Position numbers and translations under genes: made by a program. Source: Paenibacillus sp. FSL M7-0420 (GTDB lineage Bacteria; Bacillota; Bacilli; Paenibacillales; Paenibacillaceae). Taken from it: DNA of 64,000 nt. Below the pieces are notes generated by a model. The model ran no database searches and was not told the DNA's origin. It saw only the letters and a list, made by a program, of their open reading frames with translations. The stretch spans positions 1,612,001 to 1,676,000 of the forward strand of contig NZ_JBBOCJ010000001.1 of assembly GCF_038002345.1 (NCBI RefSeq), in the 5' to 3' direction. Below, one piece after another: positions 54,902 through 63,566 of the stretch (position 1 is the stretch's first letter; each line of letters begins with the position of its first letter).

Positions 54902-56214
54902 GCTTGAGACGGAGGATTGTACGCTTTCCGGTGTATGCTGTACTGCTGCTAATGCTGCTCCTGCTGGCAAGCGGCTGTAGCAGCCGGAGCAGCATAGGGC
55001 GGGAATCGGTCCCGGCTGCTTCTGCCGGAGAGGAAGCGGCTTCCGGGCTGTCCGGGACCATCGTGATGCTGACGAACCGGATTGACCTGATTGAGAATGG
55101 GACCTTCAGGGACTACGCGGATGAATTCAGGAAGCGGTATCCTGAGGCGCATGTGGAATTCGAGGGGCTGTCTAACTATGCCACGGATATCCTGGTCCGG
55201 TTGTCTACCAAGGATACAGGGGATGTGCTGTTGCTGCCGGTCAATCTGCCTGCGAAGGAGCTGGAGCTTTTCTTCGAGCCTTTGAGCGGGGAGCTGGCGG
55301 CGCAGGAGCGATTCACAACCTTTGCAACCTTTGGCGGCAAGCGATACGGTCTGTCTACAGGTACGACTACGAGCGGAATCGTCTACAACAAGAAGGCTTT
55401 TGAGCAGGCGGGAATTGAGCAGGTACCGCAGACGCTGGATGAGTTCTACGCGGCCTGTGCCAAGCTGAAGCAGGCGGGCATTATCCCGCTGTATATGAAT
55501 TATGGGGCAGTCTGGCCGCTGCGGGAGTGGGGCAATAACCTGGTTAATTATATGACGGGTAACCCTGATTATTTGAATGATATGGTCCATGAGGACAGCC
55601 CCTGGCAGATCGGTAACGAATGGGGGCAGGCTCTGGGAATTGCCAGGACGATGCTGGCCAAGGGCTATGTCGAGGAACAGCTATTCTCCAACAGCTGGGA
55701 GATCTCCAAAGCCAGGCTGGCCAAAGGGGAAGCGGGCATGTATCTCCAGGGGAACTGGACCATCCGGCAGATTATGGATGCAGGTGCTTCACCGGAGGAT
55801 ATCGGCTTCTTTCCTTTTCCCTATGATAATCACCAGGTCCACTATGCTGCGCTGAATCCCGACTGGTTCATGGGGGTCAGCAGGTACAGCCGCAATAAAG
55901 AGCTTGCGATGGCTTGGCTGGAGTATTTCATTACAGAAACGCCGTATGCGAGAGACTGGGGGTTTCTTCCGGCGAAGGGTTCGGACGAACCCGCTTTACA
56001 GCAATACAGCGAGTTCCTCTCCTATCATCCGAAGCTGGTTGAGGCTACGGTGCAGACGGATGCGTTCATCGATTTGGCGAACCGGACGAAGCTGAGCTTC
56101 TGGTCGGGCGATTATATTCAAGATGTGCTCGCGGCACCGGATCTGCAGAAGTCCTTTGACCAGTTGAATGCGAAATGGAAGGAAGCGCGTATGAGTCAGC
56201 AGTCTGCTCCGTAA
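54898..56214 (+). CDS. Extracellular solute-binding lipoprotein coupled to the sensor kinase
   Basis: A 438-residue lipoprotein with lipobox LLASGC (Cys27) and a family-1 sugar-binding fold (SNYATDILVRLSTKDTGDVL; GIVYNKKAFEQAGI; GMYLQGNWTIRQI). ATG 54898 overlaps the kinase TGA; AAGGAGG is inside the kinase gene. It is clearly a paralogue of the binding protein at 61194-62573 but is not next to permeases. Its coupling to the kinase suggests a sensing role, delivering bound sugar to the kinase's outer domain; that is an inference. Confidence 0.88.
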   Translation: MSLRRRIVRFPVYAVLLLMLLLLASGCSSRSSIGRESVPAASAGEEAASGLSGTIVMLTNRIDLIENGTFRDYADEFRKRYPEAHVEFEGLSNYATDILVRLSTKDTGDVLLLPVNLPAKELELFFEPLSGELAAQERFTTFATFGGKRYGLSTGTTTSGIVYNKKAFEQAGIEQVPQTLDEFYAACAKLKQAGIIPLYMNYGAVWPLREWGNNLVNYMTGNPDYLNDMVHEDSPWQIGNEWGQALGIARTMLAKGYVEEQLFSNSWEISKARLAKGEAGMYLQGNWTIRQIMDAGASPEDIGFFPFPYDNHQVHYAALNPDWFMGVSRYSRNKELAMAWLEYFITETPYARDWGFLPAKGSDEPALQQYSEFLSYHPKLVEATVQTDAFIDLANRTKLSFWSGDYIQDVLAAPDLQKSFDQLNAKWKEARMSQQSAP

Positions 56215-56261
56215 CCGCCGGGGGCTGCGAACAAGCAAGATCAAATTCTGGAGGTAGTGTT

Positions 56262-57323
56262 GTGGCCAAAAAAGTAACGATGCAAAAAATAGCCGATCAT
56301 CTTGGGGTCTCCAAGTTCGTCGTATCCAAATCGCTCTCCGGCAAGGAGGGGGTCAATGAGACCACCCGCGAGCGGGTGATTCAAGCTGCTTCTCAGCTGG
56401 GATATTTCACCCAAAAAAACGCCTATGTGCAAAGCCCCAAGCGCCGCTCCCTGTCTGGAGAGCAAGACCGCAATAAGCAGTCCGTGCTGGTGCTGATGCC
56501 CAATATCCGCTCTCAGACCCAGGATTCACTATATTGGGGCAAAATTGTCGATGGCATTGCGCTGGCGCTGGATCAGGAGGGGCTGGGCATGGTGATTATT
56601 TCAGAACACCGGGCTGATAATTTCGTTAATGTGCTCAATCCTGACGGCCTGCTCGGTCTGATCGGAGTAGGGCAGATCTCCACCTCACTCCTGCTCGAAG
56701 TGCACCGGATCGGGCTTCCGCTGGTCATGATCGACCATGAGGATGCTTTAATTCCGTGTGATACTGTATTTGCGAATAACATCGATTCGATGACCCGGCT
56801 CGTCAATCATCTGATAGGCACCGGACATTCTCTATTTCACTTTATCGGCAATATCCGTTACTCCCGCAGCTTCCGTGACCGCTGGATCGGGTTCCGCAGC
56901 GCCTTGGAGGAGAATCATCTGAGGGTCCCGGCCATAGGTGACGAACTGCTGCTGGAGGGAATGGATGACCAAATGCTCCGCGACGAATTCAGACGCTGGG
57001 TAGCCACCCGGAAAGAATCGGATACGCTGCCTACGGCAATTGTGTGTGCCAACGACTTTACAGCCCTCGACGTCAGTGAAATGCTGCGGGAAGCCGGGCT
57101 TAGTATTCCCGCTGATATTTCGGTCACAGGCTTTGACAATATCGAGGATTCCCTGCGGGGGGTTACTCCGCTTACAACCGTGCATGTTCCTAAGGAGGCT
57201 ATGGGCCGGGCAGCTGTAGAGAAGCTGCTGAACCGTATCCAGAATCCCGCTGTACCGCTGGAGAAAATTCTGATCTCCGCAGATATCGTCCACCGGGACT
57301 CTGTGAAGAATCCCAGGGCTTGA
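56262..57323 (+). CDS. LacI-family transcriptional regulator
   Basis: A 353-residue repressor. N-terminal HTH with MQKIADHLGVSKFVVSKSLS (residues about 7-26) and hinge; then a periplasmic-binding-type sugar domain with GLLGLIGVGQISTS, RDRWIGFRSALEE, AIVCANDFTALDVSEML and VTGFDNIEDS. The start is GTG 56262, 6 bases after GGAGGT. Target candidates are the mannoside genes next to it, including the palindrome TGATAACGCTATCA at 60082-60095. Converges with the GH130 gene across a terminator. Confidence 0.9.
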   Translation: MAKKVTMQKIADHLGVSKFVVSKSLSGKEGVNETTRERVIQAASQLGYFTQKNAYVQSPKRRSLSGEQDRNKQSVLVLMPNIRSQTQDSLYWGKIVDGIALALDQEGLGMVIISEHRADNFVNVLNPDGLLGLIGVGQISTSLLLEVHRIGLPLVMIDHEDALIPCDTVFANNIDSMTRLVNHLIGTGHSLFHFIGNIRYSRSFRDRWIGFRSALEENHLRVPAIGDELLLEGMDDQMLRDEFRRWVATRKESDTLPTAIVCANDFTALDVSEMLREAGLSIPADISVTGFDNIEDSLRGVTPLTTVHVPKEAMGRAAVEKLLNRIQNPAVPLEKILISADIVHRDSVKNPRA

Positions 57324-57324
57324 A

Positions 57325-57358
57325 GCAGCATAATAACTCCGCAAAGTGGAGCTTTAGC
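57325..57358. repeat. Small dispersed hairpin repeat, copy 2 (inverted orientation)
   Basis: GCAGCATAATAACTCCGCAA followed by AGTGGAGCTTTAGC is the reverse complement of the sequence at 50142-50174 with two differences in the shared part. AACTCC/GGAGCT form the stem. It starts directly after the LacI stop codon. Confidence 0.7.
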
Positions 57359-57414
57359 TGAAATATAAGAATTTATATGTTGCACACGATAACTTATCCT
57401 TCTATTTCTCGCTA

Positions 57415-57449
57415 AAACGGTACCGTCCTCTAAAAGGACGGTACCGTTT
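57415..57449. terminator. Bidirectional terminator between LacI and GH130 genes
   Basis: AAACGGTACCGTCC and GGACGGTACCGTTT form a perfect 14-bp stem around TCTAAAA, with A/T ends on both strands. Confidence 0.9.
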
Positions 57450-57462
57450 CCGCTTGTGTGCG

Positions 57463-58638
57463 TTATTTCAATTGCAAGTTCCGGTCGATCAAAGCGATGC
57501 GCTGCTGTACGCAAGCATAGGAACGAAGCGGATCTTCAGGAGTATTCATGACATAATCGAGCAGTTGGTCTACGGTGGTGGTAGCTACATGGATACGGGT
57601 ATCGGAGGAGGCATAGTAAATGAATACCTCTCCGTTCTCACGGGCGATTATACCGTTGCAAAAGACAACGTTAGATACGTCACCGACGCGTTCTTCGCCG
57701 TCCGGAGCAATGAAATGCCCGCCTGGGGCATGAGTTACGCGGTTAGGCTCCGCAAGGTCAGACAAGAAGGCATACAGCACATAGCGCAGTCCGGCAGCAG
57801 TGCCCCGGACACCATGGGCGATGTGCAGCCAGCCGAGCGGAGTTCTGATCGGGGCCGGGCCTTGGCCGTTCTTCACTTCTTTAATGGTATGGTAGTACCG
57901 CTGGTCTATAATCGTCTCACGGGTGATAACAGCATTCTCAATCTGCTCCGATAAGCCCCAGCCGATGCCGCCGCCGGAACCGGCGTCGATGAACCCGTCC
58001 TGCGGGCGCGTGTAGAAGGCGTACTTGCCGTCAACGAACTCTGGATGCAGGACCACGTTGCGCTGCTGGGCGGAGCCGGTCTTAAGATCGGCGAGACGCT
58101 CCCAGGTCTTGAGATCCTTGGTGCGAGCAATCCCGCACTGGGCAACTGCGCTGGACAAATCACCAGGGGGAGCGTCTGGGTCCTTGCGTTCGCTGCAGAA
58201 CAGGCCGTAGATCCAGCCGTCTTCATGCTGCACAAGGCGCATATCGTAGACGTTAATATCCGGGTCTGCGGTCTCGGGAAGCACTACCGGGTGATCCCAG
58301 AAGCGGAAGCCGTCCACCCCGCTGCTGCTCTCGGCGACAGCGAAGAAGGATTTGCGGTCATTGCCTTCCACACGGGCTACGATGTAGAATTTGCCGTTCA
58401 GCTCAATGGCGCCGGGATTGAATACGCCGTTCACTCCGATTCTCTCTGCGAAATAAGGGTTGCTCTCTTCATTGAAGTCGTAACGCCAGATCAGGGGGGC
58501 GTGCTCCGCAGTGAGCAGGGGATATCTGTAGCGGTCATAAATACCGTTGCCGTAAGGCAGCTTCTCATTGGTGCGGCCGATGAGCGCTTCATAGCGCTGC
58601 GTCAACGCCTGCTTCCGTTGTTCAAAGATTGTGCTCAT
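57463..58638 (-). CDS. GH130 4-O-beta-D-mannosyl-D-glucose phosphorylase
   Basis: A 391-residue cytosolic enzyme of the GH130 subfamily that includes Bacteroides fragilis Mgp. Catalytic Asp132 is in [10 protein letters not shown], and segments [20 protein letters not shown] and [15 protein letters not shown] are characteristic. It phosphorolyses Man-beta-1,4-Glc to mannose 1-phosphate and glucose. ATG 58638 overlaps the epimerase stop by 4 bases. Together they make the known mannobiose route: epimerase turns mannobiose into mannosylglucose, the phosphorylase splits it. Confidence 0.93.
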   Translation of the reverse strand: MSTIFEQRKQALTQRYEALIGRTNEKLPYGNGIYDRYRYPLLTAEHAPLIWRYDFNEESNPYFAERIGVNGVFNPGAIELNGKFYIVARVEGNDRKSFFAVAESSSGVDGFRFWDHPVVLPETADPDINVYDMRLVQHEDGWIYGLFCSERKDPDAPPGDLSSAVAQCGIARTKDLKTWERLADLKTGSAQQRNVVLHPEFVDGKYAFYTRPQDGFIDAGSGGGIGWGLSEQIENAVITRETIIDQRYYHTIKEVKNGQGPAPIRTPLGWLHIAHGVRGTAAGLRYVLYAFLSDLAEPNRVTHAPGGHFIAPDGEERVGDVSNVVFCNGIIARENGEVFIYYASSDTRIHVATTTVDQLLDYVMNTPEDPLRSYACVQQRIALIDRNLQLK

Positions 58639-59867
58639 TCAATAATCTCCTCTACATGTAATGGTTCGCCAAGCCGTCTAATCATCTCGAAGCAGGCCCG
58701 GCTGTTATGATAGGGACATTTCCAGGCGCTCACCTTAGGTGCATGGGCCAGCGGCTGCAGGGATTCATCCACACCCCAGTGCCATTCGCCCAGCTTATGA
58801 TCAATAATATATTTCTCTGTGAAGCTCCATGAGTTCTCAGCGGCTTCCAGGAACCGCGAATCTCCGGTTAACTGATACGCATTGTAGAATCCGACCATGG
58901 CTTCAGCCTGCGGCCACCAGTCTCTGGACTCATGGGCTTTATCGATGAAGCCGCTACGATCGGCCTCATTCCAGATTCCGCCATCCACTTCAATCCCCTC
59001 TGCCAGCGCGGCTTCGGCCATCGACAGGGATGCCTTACGCACACGCCCAAGCAGTTCCTCGTCCCCAAGGGTCTCTGCAGCTTCATAGAGCAGCCAGCTT
59101 CCTTCTATGTCGTGGCCGAAAGAGACAAGCTCAGACTTCACCCGCCACTCTTCATCCATGAACAAATGGAAGTGCTTGCCGTCCGAATCCAGGATATGCT
59201 CCAGCATGGTTTCGATCAGCTCAGCGAGCTTGTGTCCCAGCACTTCTGATTTCCATACCCGGTACAAACCGGTGTACCCTTCCAGCACATGCAAATGCGT
59301 ATTCATGGATTTCTTCTCATTCATGTCCTTCGAACTGAGGCTTAGGGAGTCGGTCATCTCCCACTCCCGTGACAAGGCTTCGATATACCCTGTGTGAAGA
59401 GAGTCATAACCGTACTTCTCAATTAAATGGAACAATTGGGTTGCTTGGCGCAGGACGTCTTCCCGGCCGGTGGCATGATGGTACTCAGCCAAGGCATAGA
59501 TGACAAAAGCAAGTCCGTAGATTTGCTTCTTAGGCTGGGAAGCAGCACCGTGTTCATCCACCATCCAGAAGAATCCGCCAAATTCGGGATCTGTGAAATG
59601 CTGAATGAGATAATCATAGGCGCGTTCCGCCATAGTCAAATATTCTGCCGTTCCATAGATTCTGTAAGCACTTGCAAATGTCCAGAGAATCCTTGCATTC
59701 AGTACAAGGCTTTTGTCTGCACCGGGTATCACCTGCAGCTTGTTGTCCATCTCACCGATAAAGCCGCCATGAGTTTCGTCGACAGTCTGCTTCATCCAGA
59801 AGCCGAGAATATTGTCTTTCAGCTCTGCTTCCAGCCGGGTGCGCCATACTTCGGTTGCATTGTTCAT
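58635..59867 (-). CDS. Cellobiose/mannobiose 2-epimerase (AGE family)
   Basis: A 410-residue alpha/alpha-barrel epimerase. Residues expected to be catalytic are visible: Arg59 in [10 protein letters not shown], His252 in [12 protein letters not shown] and His387 in [11 protein letters not shown]; His191 in MNTHLHVLE is also conserved. It converts beta-1,4-mannobiose to Man-Glc (or cellobiose to Glc-Man). It lacks a signal peptide. ATG 59867 is preceded by AAGGAGTG at a rather long distance (13 bases). The region upstream (59868-60060) is very AT-rich with GTTATAAC-type repeats and should contain the promoter. Confidence 0.93.
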   Translation of the reverse strand: MNNATEVWRTRLEAELKDNILGFWMKQTVDETHGGFIGEMDNKLQVIPGADKSLVLNARILWTFASAYRIYGTAEYLTMAERAYDYLIQHFTDPEFGGFFWMVDEHGAASQPKKQIYGLAFVIYALAEYHHATGREDVLRQATQLFHLIEKYGYDSLHTGYIEALSREWEMTDSLSLSSKDMNEKKSMNTHLHVLEGYTGLYRVWKSEVLGHKLAELIETMLEHILDSDGKHFHLFMDEEWRVKSELVSFGHDIEGSWLLYEAAETLGDEELLGRVRKASLSMAEAALAEGIEVDGGIWNEADRSGFIDKAHESRDWWPQAEAMVGFYNAYQLTGDSRFLEAAENSWSFTEKYIIDHKLGEWHWGVDESLQPLAHAPKVSAWKCPYHNSRACFEMIRRLGEPLHVEEIIE

Positions 59868-60081
59868 CCTGTTTTGTTCACTCCTTAATATTGCTTGCTG
59901 GTATGGGAGTTATATTTTTTATAATTGTTATGATTATATTAGTATATAATAATAACTATATATAACCATGTTATAACCCTTTTCGGGCTGGAATTCAAGC
60001 GGGAAATGGATGAAGTAAATTGAAGACTATAAAAGTGGATATAGACACATTTTCTATTGGATCTGTAAAGTTTATAATTAA

Positions 60082-60095
60082 TGATAACGCTATCA
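60082..60095. promoter_or_regulatory. Palindromic LacI/CcpA-type operator
   Basis: TGATAACGCTATCA, extended as AATGATAACGCTATCATT, is a nearly perfect palindrome and matches 13 of 14 cre positions. It lies 29 bases before the response regulator start and in the divergent region with the epimerase gene, so it may bind CcpA or the LacI protein encoded at 56262. Confidence 0.65.
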
Positions 60096-60123
60096 TTGCG
60101 GATAAAATGACGGGGGCGATAGG

Positions 60124-60888
60124 GTGGTAATCCGGATCATGATTGCGGATGATGAGGAAGTGATCCGCCGCGGGCTTGAGAAGATTGCTTCCAGAATGGA
60201 TGTGGAAGTCAGGGTAATCGGCTCATACGGCAACGGGCTTGAGGCCTGGAACCATCTGCAGGAGCTAAGCCTGGAAGAGATCGATCTTCTTATTACAGAT
60301 ATCAAGATGCCAAGAATGGATGGATTCAAGCTGATTGAAGAGGCGAGAGCGCATCTCAAGCAGCTGCCAATAGCTGTACTGAGCGGCTTCAGTGAATTCG
60401 ACTACGCCCGTAAGGCGATGCGCTTCGGGGTACTTGATTATCTGCTGAAGCCCATTGATAAGATACAATTATATGATCTGCTCAAAAGTGTAGAGGCCAC
60501 CCGGCAGACGCCTGCGGCTGCTCTCCCGGATGAAGTGCTGCATCAGCCTTCTGAAGGCGGGGAGCATTATGTGGTAGAGCAGATGAAGAGTATTCTTCAG
60601 CTGGAATACGGTCTTAATTTCGAGCTTGAGCGGCTGGCTGAGGCTGTGGGAATGAATGCGAGTTATATCAGCAGGCTGTTCAGGCATAAGACAGGACAGA
60701 CCATTACCGACTACTTGATCGGCATCCGTATTGCGGAGGCCAAGAAGATGCTGCTCCATCATCCGGACCTGAAGAATTATGAGATTGCTGACAAAGTCGG
60801 CTACAACGATCCGGTCTACTTCAATAAGCTGTTCAAGAAGATGTGCGGCATGACGCCCAAGGAGTATAAAGGCCGGTACAGATCATGA
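60124..60888 (+). CDS. AraC-type response regulator
   Basis: A 254-residue YesN-like regulator: receiver domain (about 3-120) with acidic Asp9/Asp10, phosphorylation site Asp59 in LLITDIKMPRMDG and Lys in YLLKPID; AraC double HTH (about 158-252) with LAEAVGMNASYISRLFRH and IADKVGYNDPVYFNKLFKK. The linker is short, so the whole protein is smaller than the usual 350-540 residues. GTG 60124 is the likely start. Probable partner of the YesM-like kinase at 53003, and likely activator of the transporter operon directly downstream. Confidence 0.9.
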   Translation: MVIRIMIADDEEVIRRGLEKIASRMDVEVRVIGSYGNGLEAWNHLQELSLEEIDLLITDIKMPRMDGFKLIEEARAHLKQLPIAVLSGFSEFDYARKAMRFGVLDYLLKPIDKIQLYDLLKSVEATRQTPAAALPDEVLHQPSEGGEHYVVEQMKSILQLEYGLNFELERLAEAVGMNASYISRLFRHKTGQTITDYLIGIRIAEAKKMLLHHPDLKNYEIADKVGYNDPVYFNKLFKKMCGMTPKEYKGRYRS

Positions 60889-60920
60889 TATGCGTCTCTT
60901 AGAATGATACGAACACACTT

Positions 60921-60966
60921 GCACTGCCCTTCACCTCCTCAGAGGTGATTGAGCAGTGTTTTTCTT
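60921..60966 (+). terminator. Intrinsic terminator of the response regulator gene
   Basis: GCACTGC..TCACCTC pairs with GAGGTGA..GCAGTGT with a small internal mismatch, followed by TTTTTC. Confidence 0.75.
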
Positions 60967-61050
60967 TACTGTATTTTTTATATAACAAAAATAACAAATT
61001 GAAGACCAGAAAAAGCAATTTAAACCATCGTTTTAAGCATTATAACGGTC

Positions 61051-61075
61051 TATAATGGAAATGTAAGCGATAACA
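61051..61075 (+). promoter_or_regulatory. -10 element and perfect cre of the mannoside transporter operon
   Basis: TATAAT (61051-61056) is followed by TGTAAGCGATAACA (61062-61075), which agrees with all 14 positions of the cre consensus. A cre at about +1 to +14 would let CcpA block initiation. No good -35 is seen, so an activator such as the adjacent response regulator may be needed. Confidence 0.75.
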
Positions 61076-61193
61076 ACATGCAATTTAAGTGTATTTTGGA
61101 ATGGTTAGGGTTCTATTTGTTGGGTGGATCATTATGTTGTTATTTTTTTGTTATTGTTCTATGACGTTCCAAATGAAGAGAGGGGTCAGAAAT

Positions 61194-62573
61194 ATGATGA
61201 AAAAAACCAAAGCAGTTACCGGGTTGGCAGCGCTGACACTGATGGCCGGGCTGTTCTCCGGCTGTGCATCTGACAACAATAATGCCACTAATGCGGCAGC
61301 AACCAATGCAGGCGGCAACACGGGTACCACTGCGGAGGCAACAGCCGCTCCAGAGGGAGATGCCGCGAAGGAGCTCAAGGGTGATATTACAGTGATTACG
61401 CAGCGGACGGATATCGTGGATACCGTGTTCAAAGACTACGCCGCCAAGTTCAATGAGAAATATCCAAATATTAAAGTGAATTTCGAAGCCTTATCCAACT
61501 ATGAGGATCAGATCAAAATCCGCATGAGCACCAGTGATTACGGGGATGTTCTGCTGCTGCCTACCAGCGTAGCGATCAAGGATCTGCCGGACTTCTTCGA
61601 GCCGCTGGGTAAAAAGTCTGATCTGGAGCAGCAATATACAGGCCTGGAAGAGCGGACAGTAGACGGGATTTCCTACGGCATTCCGATTACGGTTAATTTC
61701 TCCGGCGTGATCTACAACAAGCAGGTCTTCAAGGATGCCGGAGTGACCGAGGTTCCAAGAACCTTTGACCAGTTCTCTGCCGCACTGAAGAGCATCAAGG
61801 AGAAGACGGATGCGGTCCCTCTCTACACGAACTATGCTGCGGGCTGGACGCTGACCCAGTGGGAAGCTGATCTGGCTAGCGTTGCCGGAGACCGTGAATA
61901 TGTCAACATCGGCCAGGTGGCCTCCGACGATAACTTCGTTCCAGGCCAGCCGCACTACGAGCTGTACAAGGTAATGTACGATGCAGCCAAAGACGGTCTG
62001 ATCGAAGAGGACCCGACGACTACAGACTGGGAATCCTCCAAGGCAGATCTGGCGAACGGTAAAATCGGTACGATGATGCTTGGCTCCTGGGCCATCGGTC
62101 AGATTAAAGGGCTGGCTGCCAGCCCGGATGATATAGGCTTCATGCCATTCCCTACCAACGCCGACAAGATCCTGGTGCCTCTATCTGACGACTATAATCT
62201 GGGGGTTAGCCTTCACAGTAAAAACAAAGAGGCCGCCAGAGCCTGGGTAGACTGGTTCATCAATGAATCCGGTTACCCGACTACTGAAGGCGGGGGCATG
62301 AGCCCTGTAAAAGGAGCGGAATTGCCGGAAATTCTCAAGCAATTTGCAGGCACAGACATTACCTTTGACACGCTTGCTCCAGCCAAAGCCGGTGAAGAGG
62401 GCTGGGTGGATGCCATTGATAAAGAAGCTGAAATCGGTCTCTGGCAGCCTGACTTCAAGAAAGTAATCATCGAGGCGGCGATTGGCAACCGGAAAGAATC
62501 CTATGATGACATTATGAAAGAACTGAATGATAAATGGAAAGCAGCCAGAGCCAAAATTGTGACTGCCAAGTAA
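61194..62573 (+). CDS. Extracellular sugar-binding lipoprotein of the mannoside transporter
   Basis: A 459-residue lipoprotein with lipobox GLFSGC (Cys24), an Asn/Ala/Thr-rich linker, and a family-1 binding fold (SNYEDQIKIRMSTSDYGDVL; GVIYNKQVFKDAGV; GTMMLGSWAIGQI). Residues align along the full length with the kinase-coupled protein at 54898. ATG 61194 is about 9 bases after AGAGGGG; the upstream open frame has no site. It collects the sugar for the two permeases encoded downstream; the operon context with GH130 and epimerase suggests manno-oligosaccharides. Confidence 0.92.
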   Translation: MMKKTKAVTGLAALTLMAGLFSGCASDNNNATNAAATNAGGNTGTTAEATAAPEGDAAKELKGDITVITQRTDIVDTVFKDYAAKFNEKYPNIKVNFEALSNYEDQIKIRMSTSDYGDVLLLPTSVAIKDLPDFFEPLGKKSDLEQQYTGLEERTVDGISYGIPITVNFSGVIYNKQVFKDAGVTEVPRTFDQFSAALKSIKEKTDAVPLYTNYAAGWTLTQWEADLASVAGDREYVNIGQVASDDNFVPGQPHYELYKVMYDAAKDGLIEEDPTTTDWESSKADLANGKIGTMMLGSWAIGQIKGLAASPDDIGFMPFPTNADKILVPLSDDYNLGVSLHSKNKEAARAWVDWFINESGYPTTEGGGMSPVKGAELPEILKQFAGTDITFDTLAPAKAGEEGWVDAIDKEAEIGLWQPDFKKVIIEAAIGNRKESYDDIMKELNDKWKAARAKIVTAK

Positions 62574-62680
62574 ATTAAAGAACAAAGGAAAGGGGAGATG
62601 CCGGTAACGGCATAATCCCCTTCACTTTTGCAGGGATGGAAGCCGACTTAAGAGCAGTAAGTTTTCTGGAGGTGTGGAGA

Positions 62681-63562
62681 GTGCCCAAATTGTCTAACAT
62701 GAGCTATAAAAATCAACGGATTTTGATCATCTTTTTATTTTCGCTAGTACCTGTAGTACTGCTGCTGACGTTCTCCTATTTACCTGTGCTCAAAATGTTT
62801 CAGTACAGCTTCACCAGCTGGAACGGGCTAAGCAAAAATATGGAGTATATCGGCTTCGACAACTACAAGACGATCTTTACCAAGCCGGAGTACTTCGCCG
62901 TATTCAAGGTCAGCTTGTATTACTTTTTTGCCACCTTTGTCCAGATGGGGCTGGCGCTTTATTTTGCCACGATTCTGAGCTTCAATGTCCGGATGAAGAA
63001 CTGGTTCAAGGGGATTCTGTTCTTTCCGACCTTGCTGAACGGTGTGGCGATCGGGTTCATCTTCCTGTTCTTCTTCAAGCCGGAAGGCACTCTTAATACC
63101 ATTCTTGATCTGCTTGGCCTCGGGGCGCTGCAACAGAAATGGCTGCTGAATCCGCAGCTCATTAACATCTCTCTCGCTTTTGCCTCGGTATGGAGGTATA
63201 TGGGGATGAACTTTATTATCTTCCTGGGCGCAATCTCCTCGATCGGCAGCGATATCTATGAAGCCTCGGAGATAGACGGCGCTAACCGCTGGCATCAGTT
63301 CCGGCATATTATCATCCCAAGCATCAAGCGTATCCTCCAGCTCAATCTGATCCTCGCGGTCAGCGGGGCGATCGGGGTGTTTGAAATTCCGTACGTTATG
63401 ACCGGCGGCTCCAACGGCAGCGGCACTTTTGTCATCCAGACCGTCGATGTGGCCTTCAAATACAGTAAGCTGGGGCTGGCTTCGGCAATGGCTGTGGTCC
63501 TGCTGGGCATCGTTGTTCTGGTTACCATTCTGCAGCGCATTCTGATCAAGGAGGAGAAATAG
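62681..63562 (+). CDS. MalF-like sugar ABC transporter permease
   Basis: A 293-residue six-helix protein. GTG 62681 is 7 bases after GGAGGT. The first helix region ILIIFLFSLVPVVLLLTF, the phrase MFQYSFTSWNGLS and the EAA loop DIYEASEIDGANRWHQFRHI (about residues 196-215) identify a CUT1 permease. Works with the next permease and the binding protein at 61194. No ATPase gene is seen in the window. Confidence 0.93.
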   Translation: MPKLSNMSYKNQRILIIFLFSLVPVVLLLTFSYLPVLKMFQYSFTSWNGLSKNMEYIGFDNYKTIFTKPEYFAVFKVSLYYFFATFVQMGLALYFATILSFNVRMKNWFKGILFFPTLLNGVAIGFIFLFFFKPEGTLNTILDLLGLGALQQKWLLNPQLINISLAFASVWRYMGMNFIIFLGAISSIGSDIYEASEIDGANRWHQFRHIIIPSIKRILQLNLILAVSGAIGVFEIPYVMTGGSNGSGTFVIQTVDVAFKYSKLGLASAMAVVLLGIVVLVTILQRILIKEEK

Positions 63563-63566
63563 AGCG

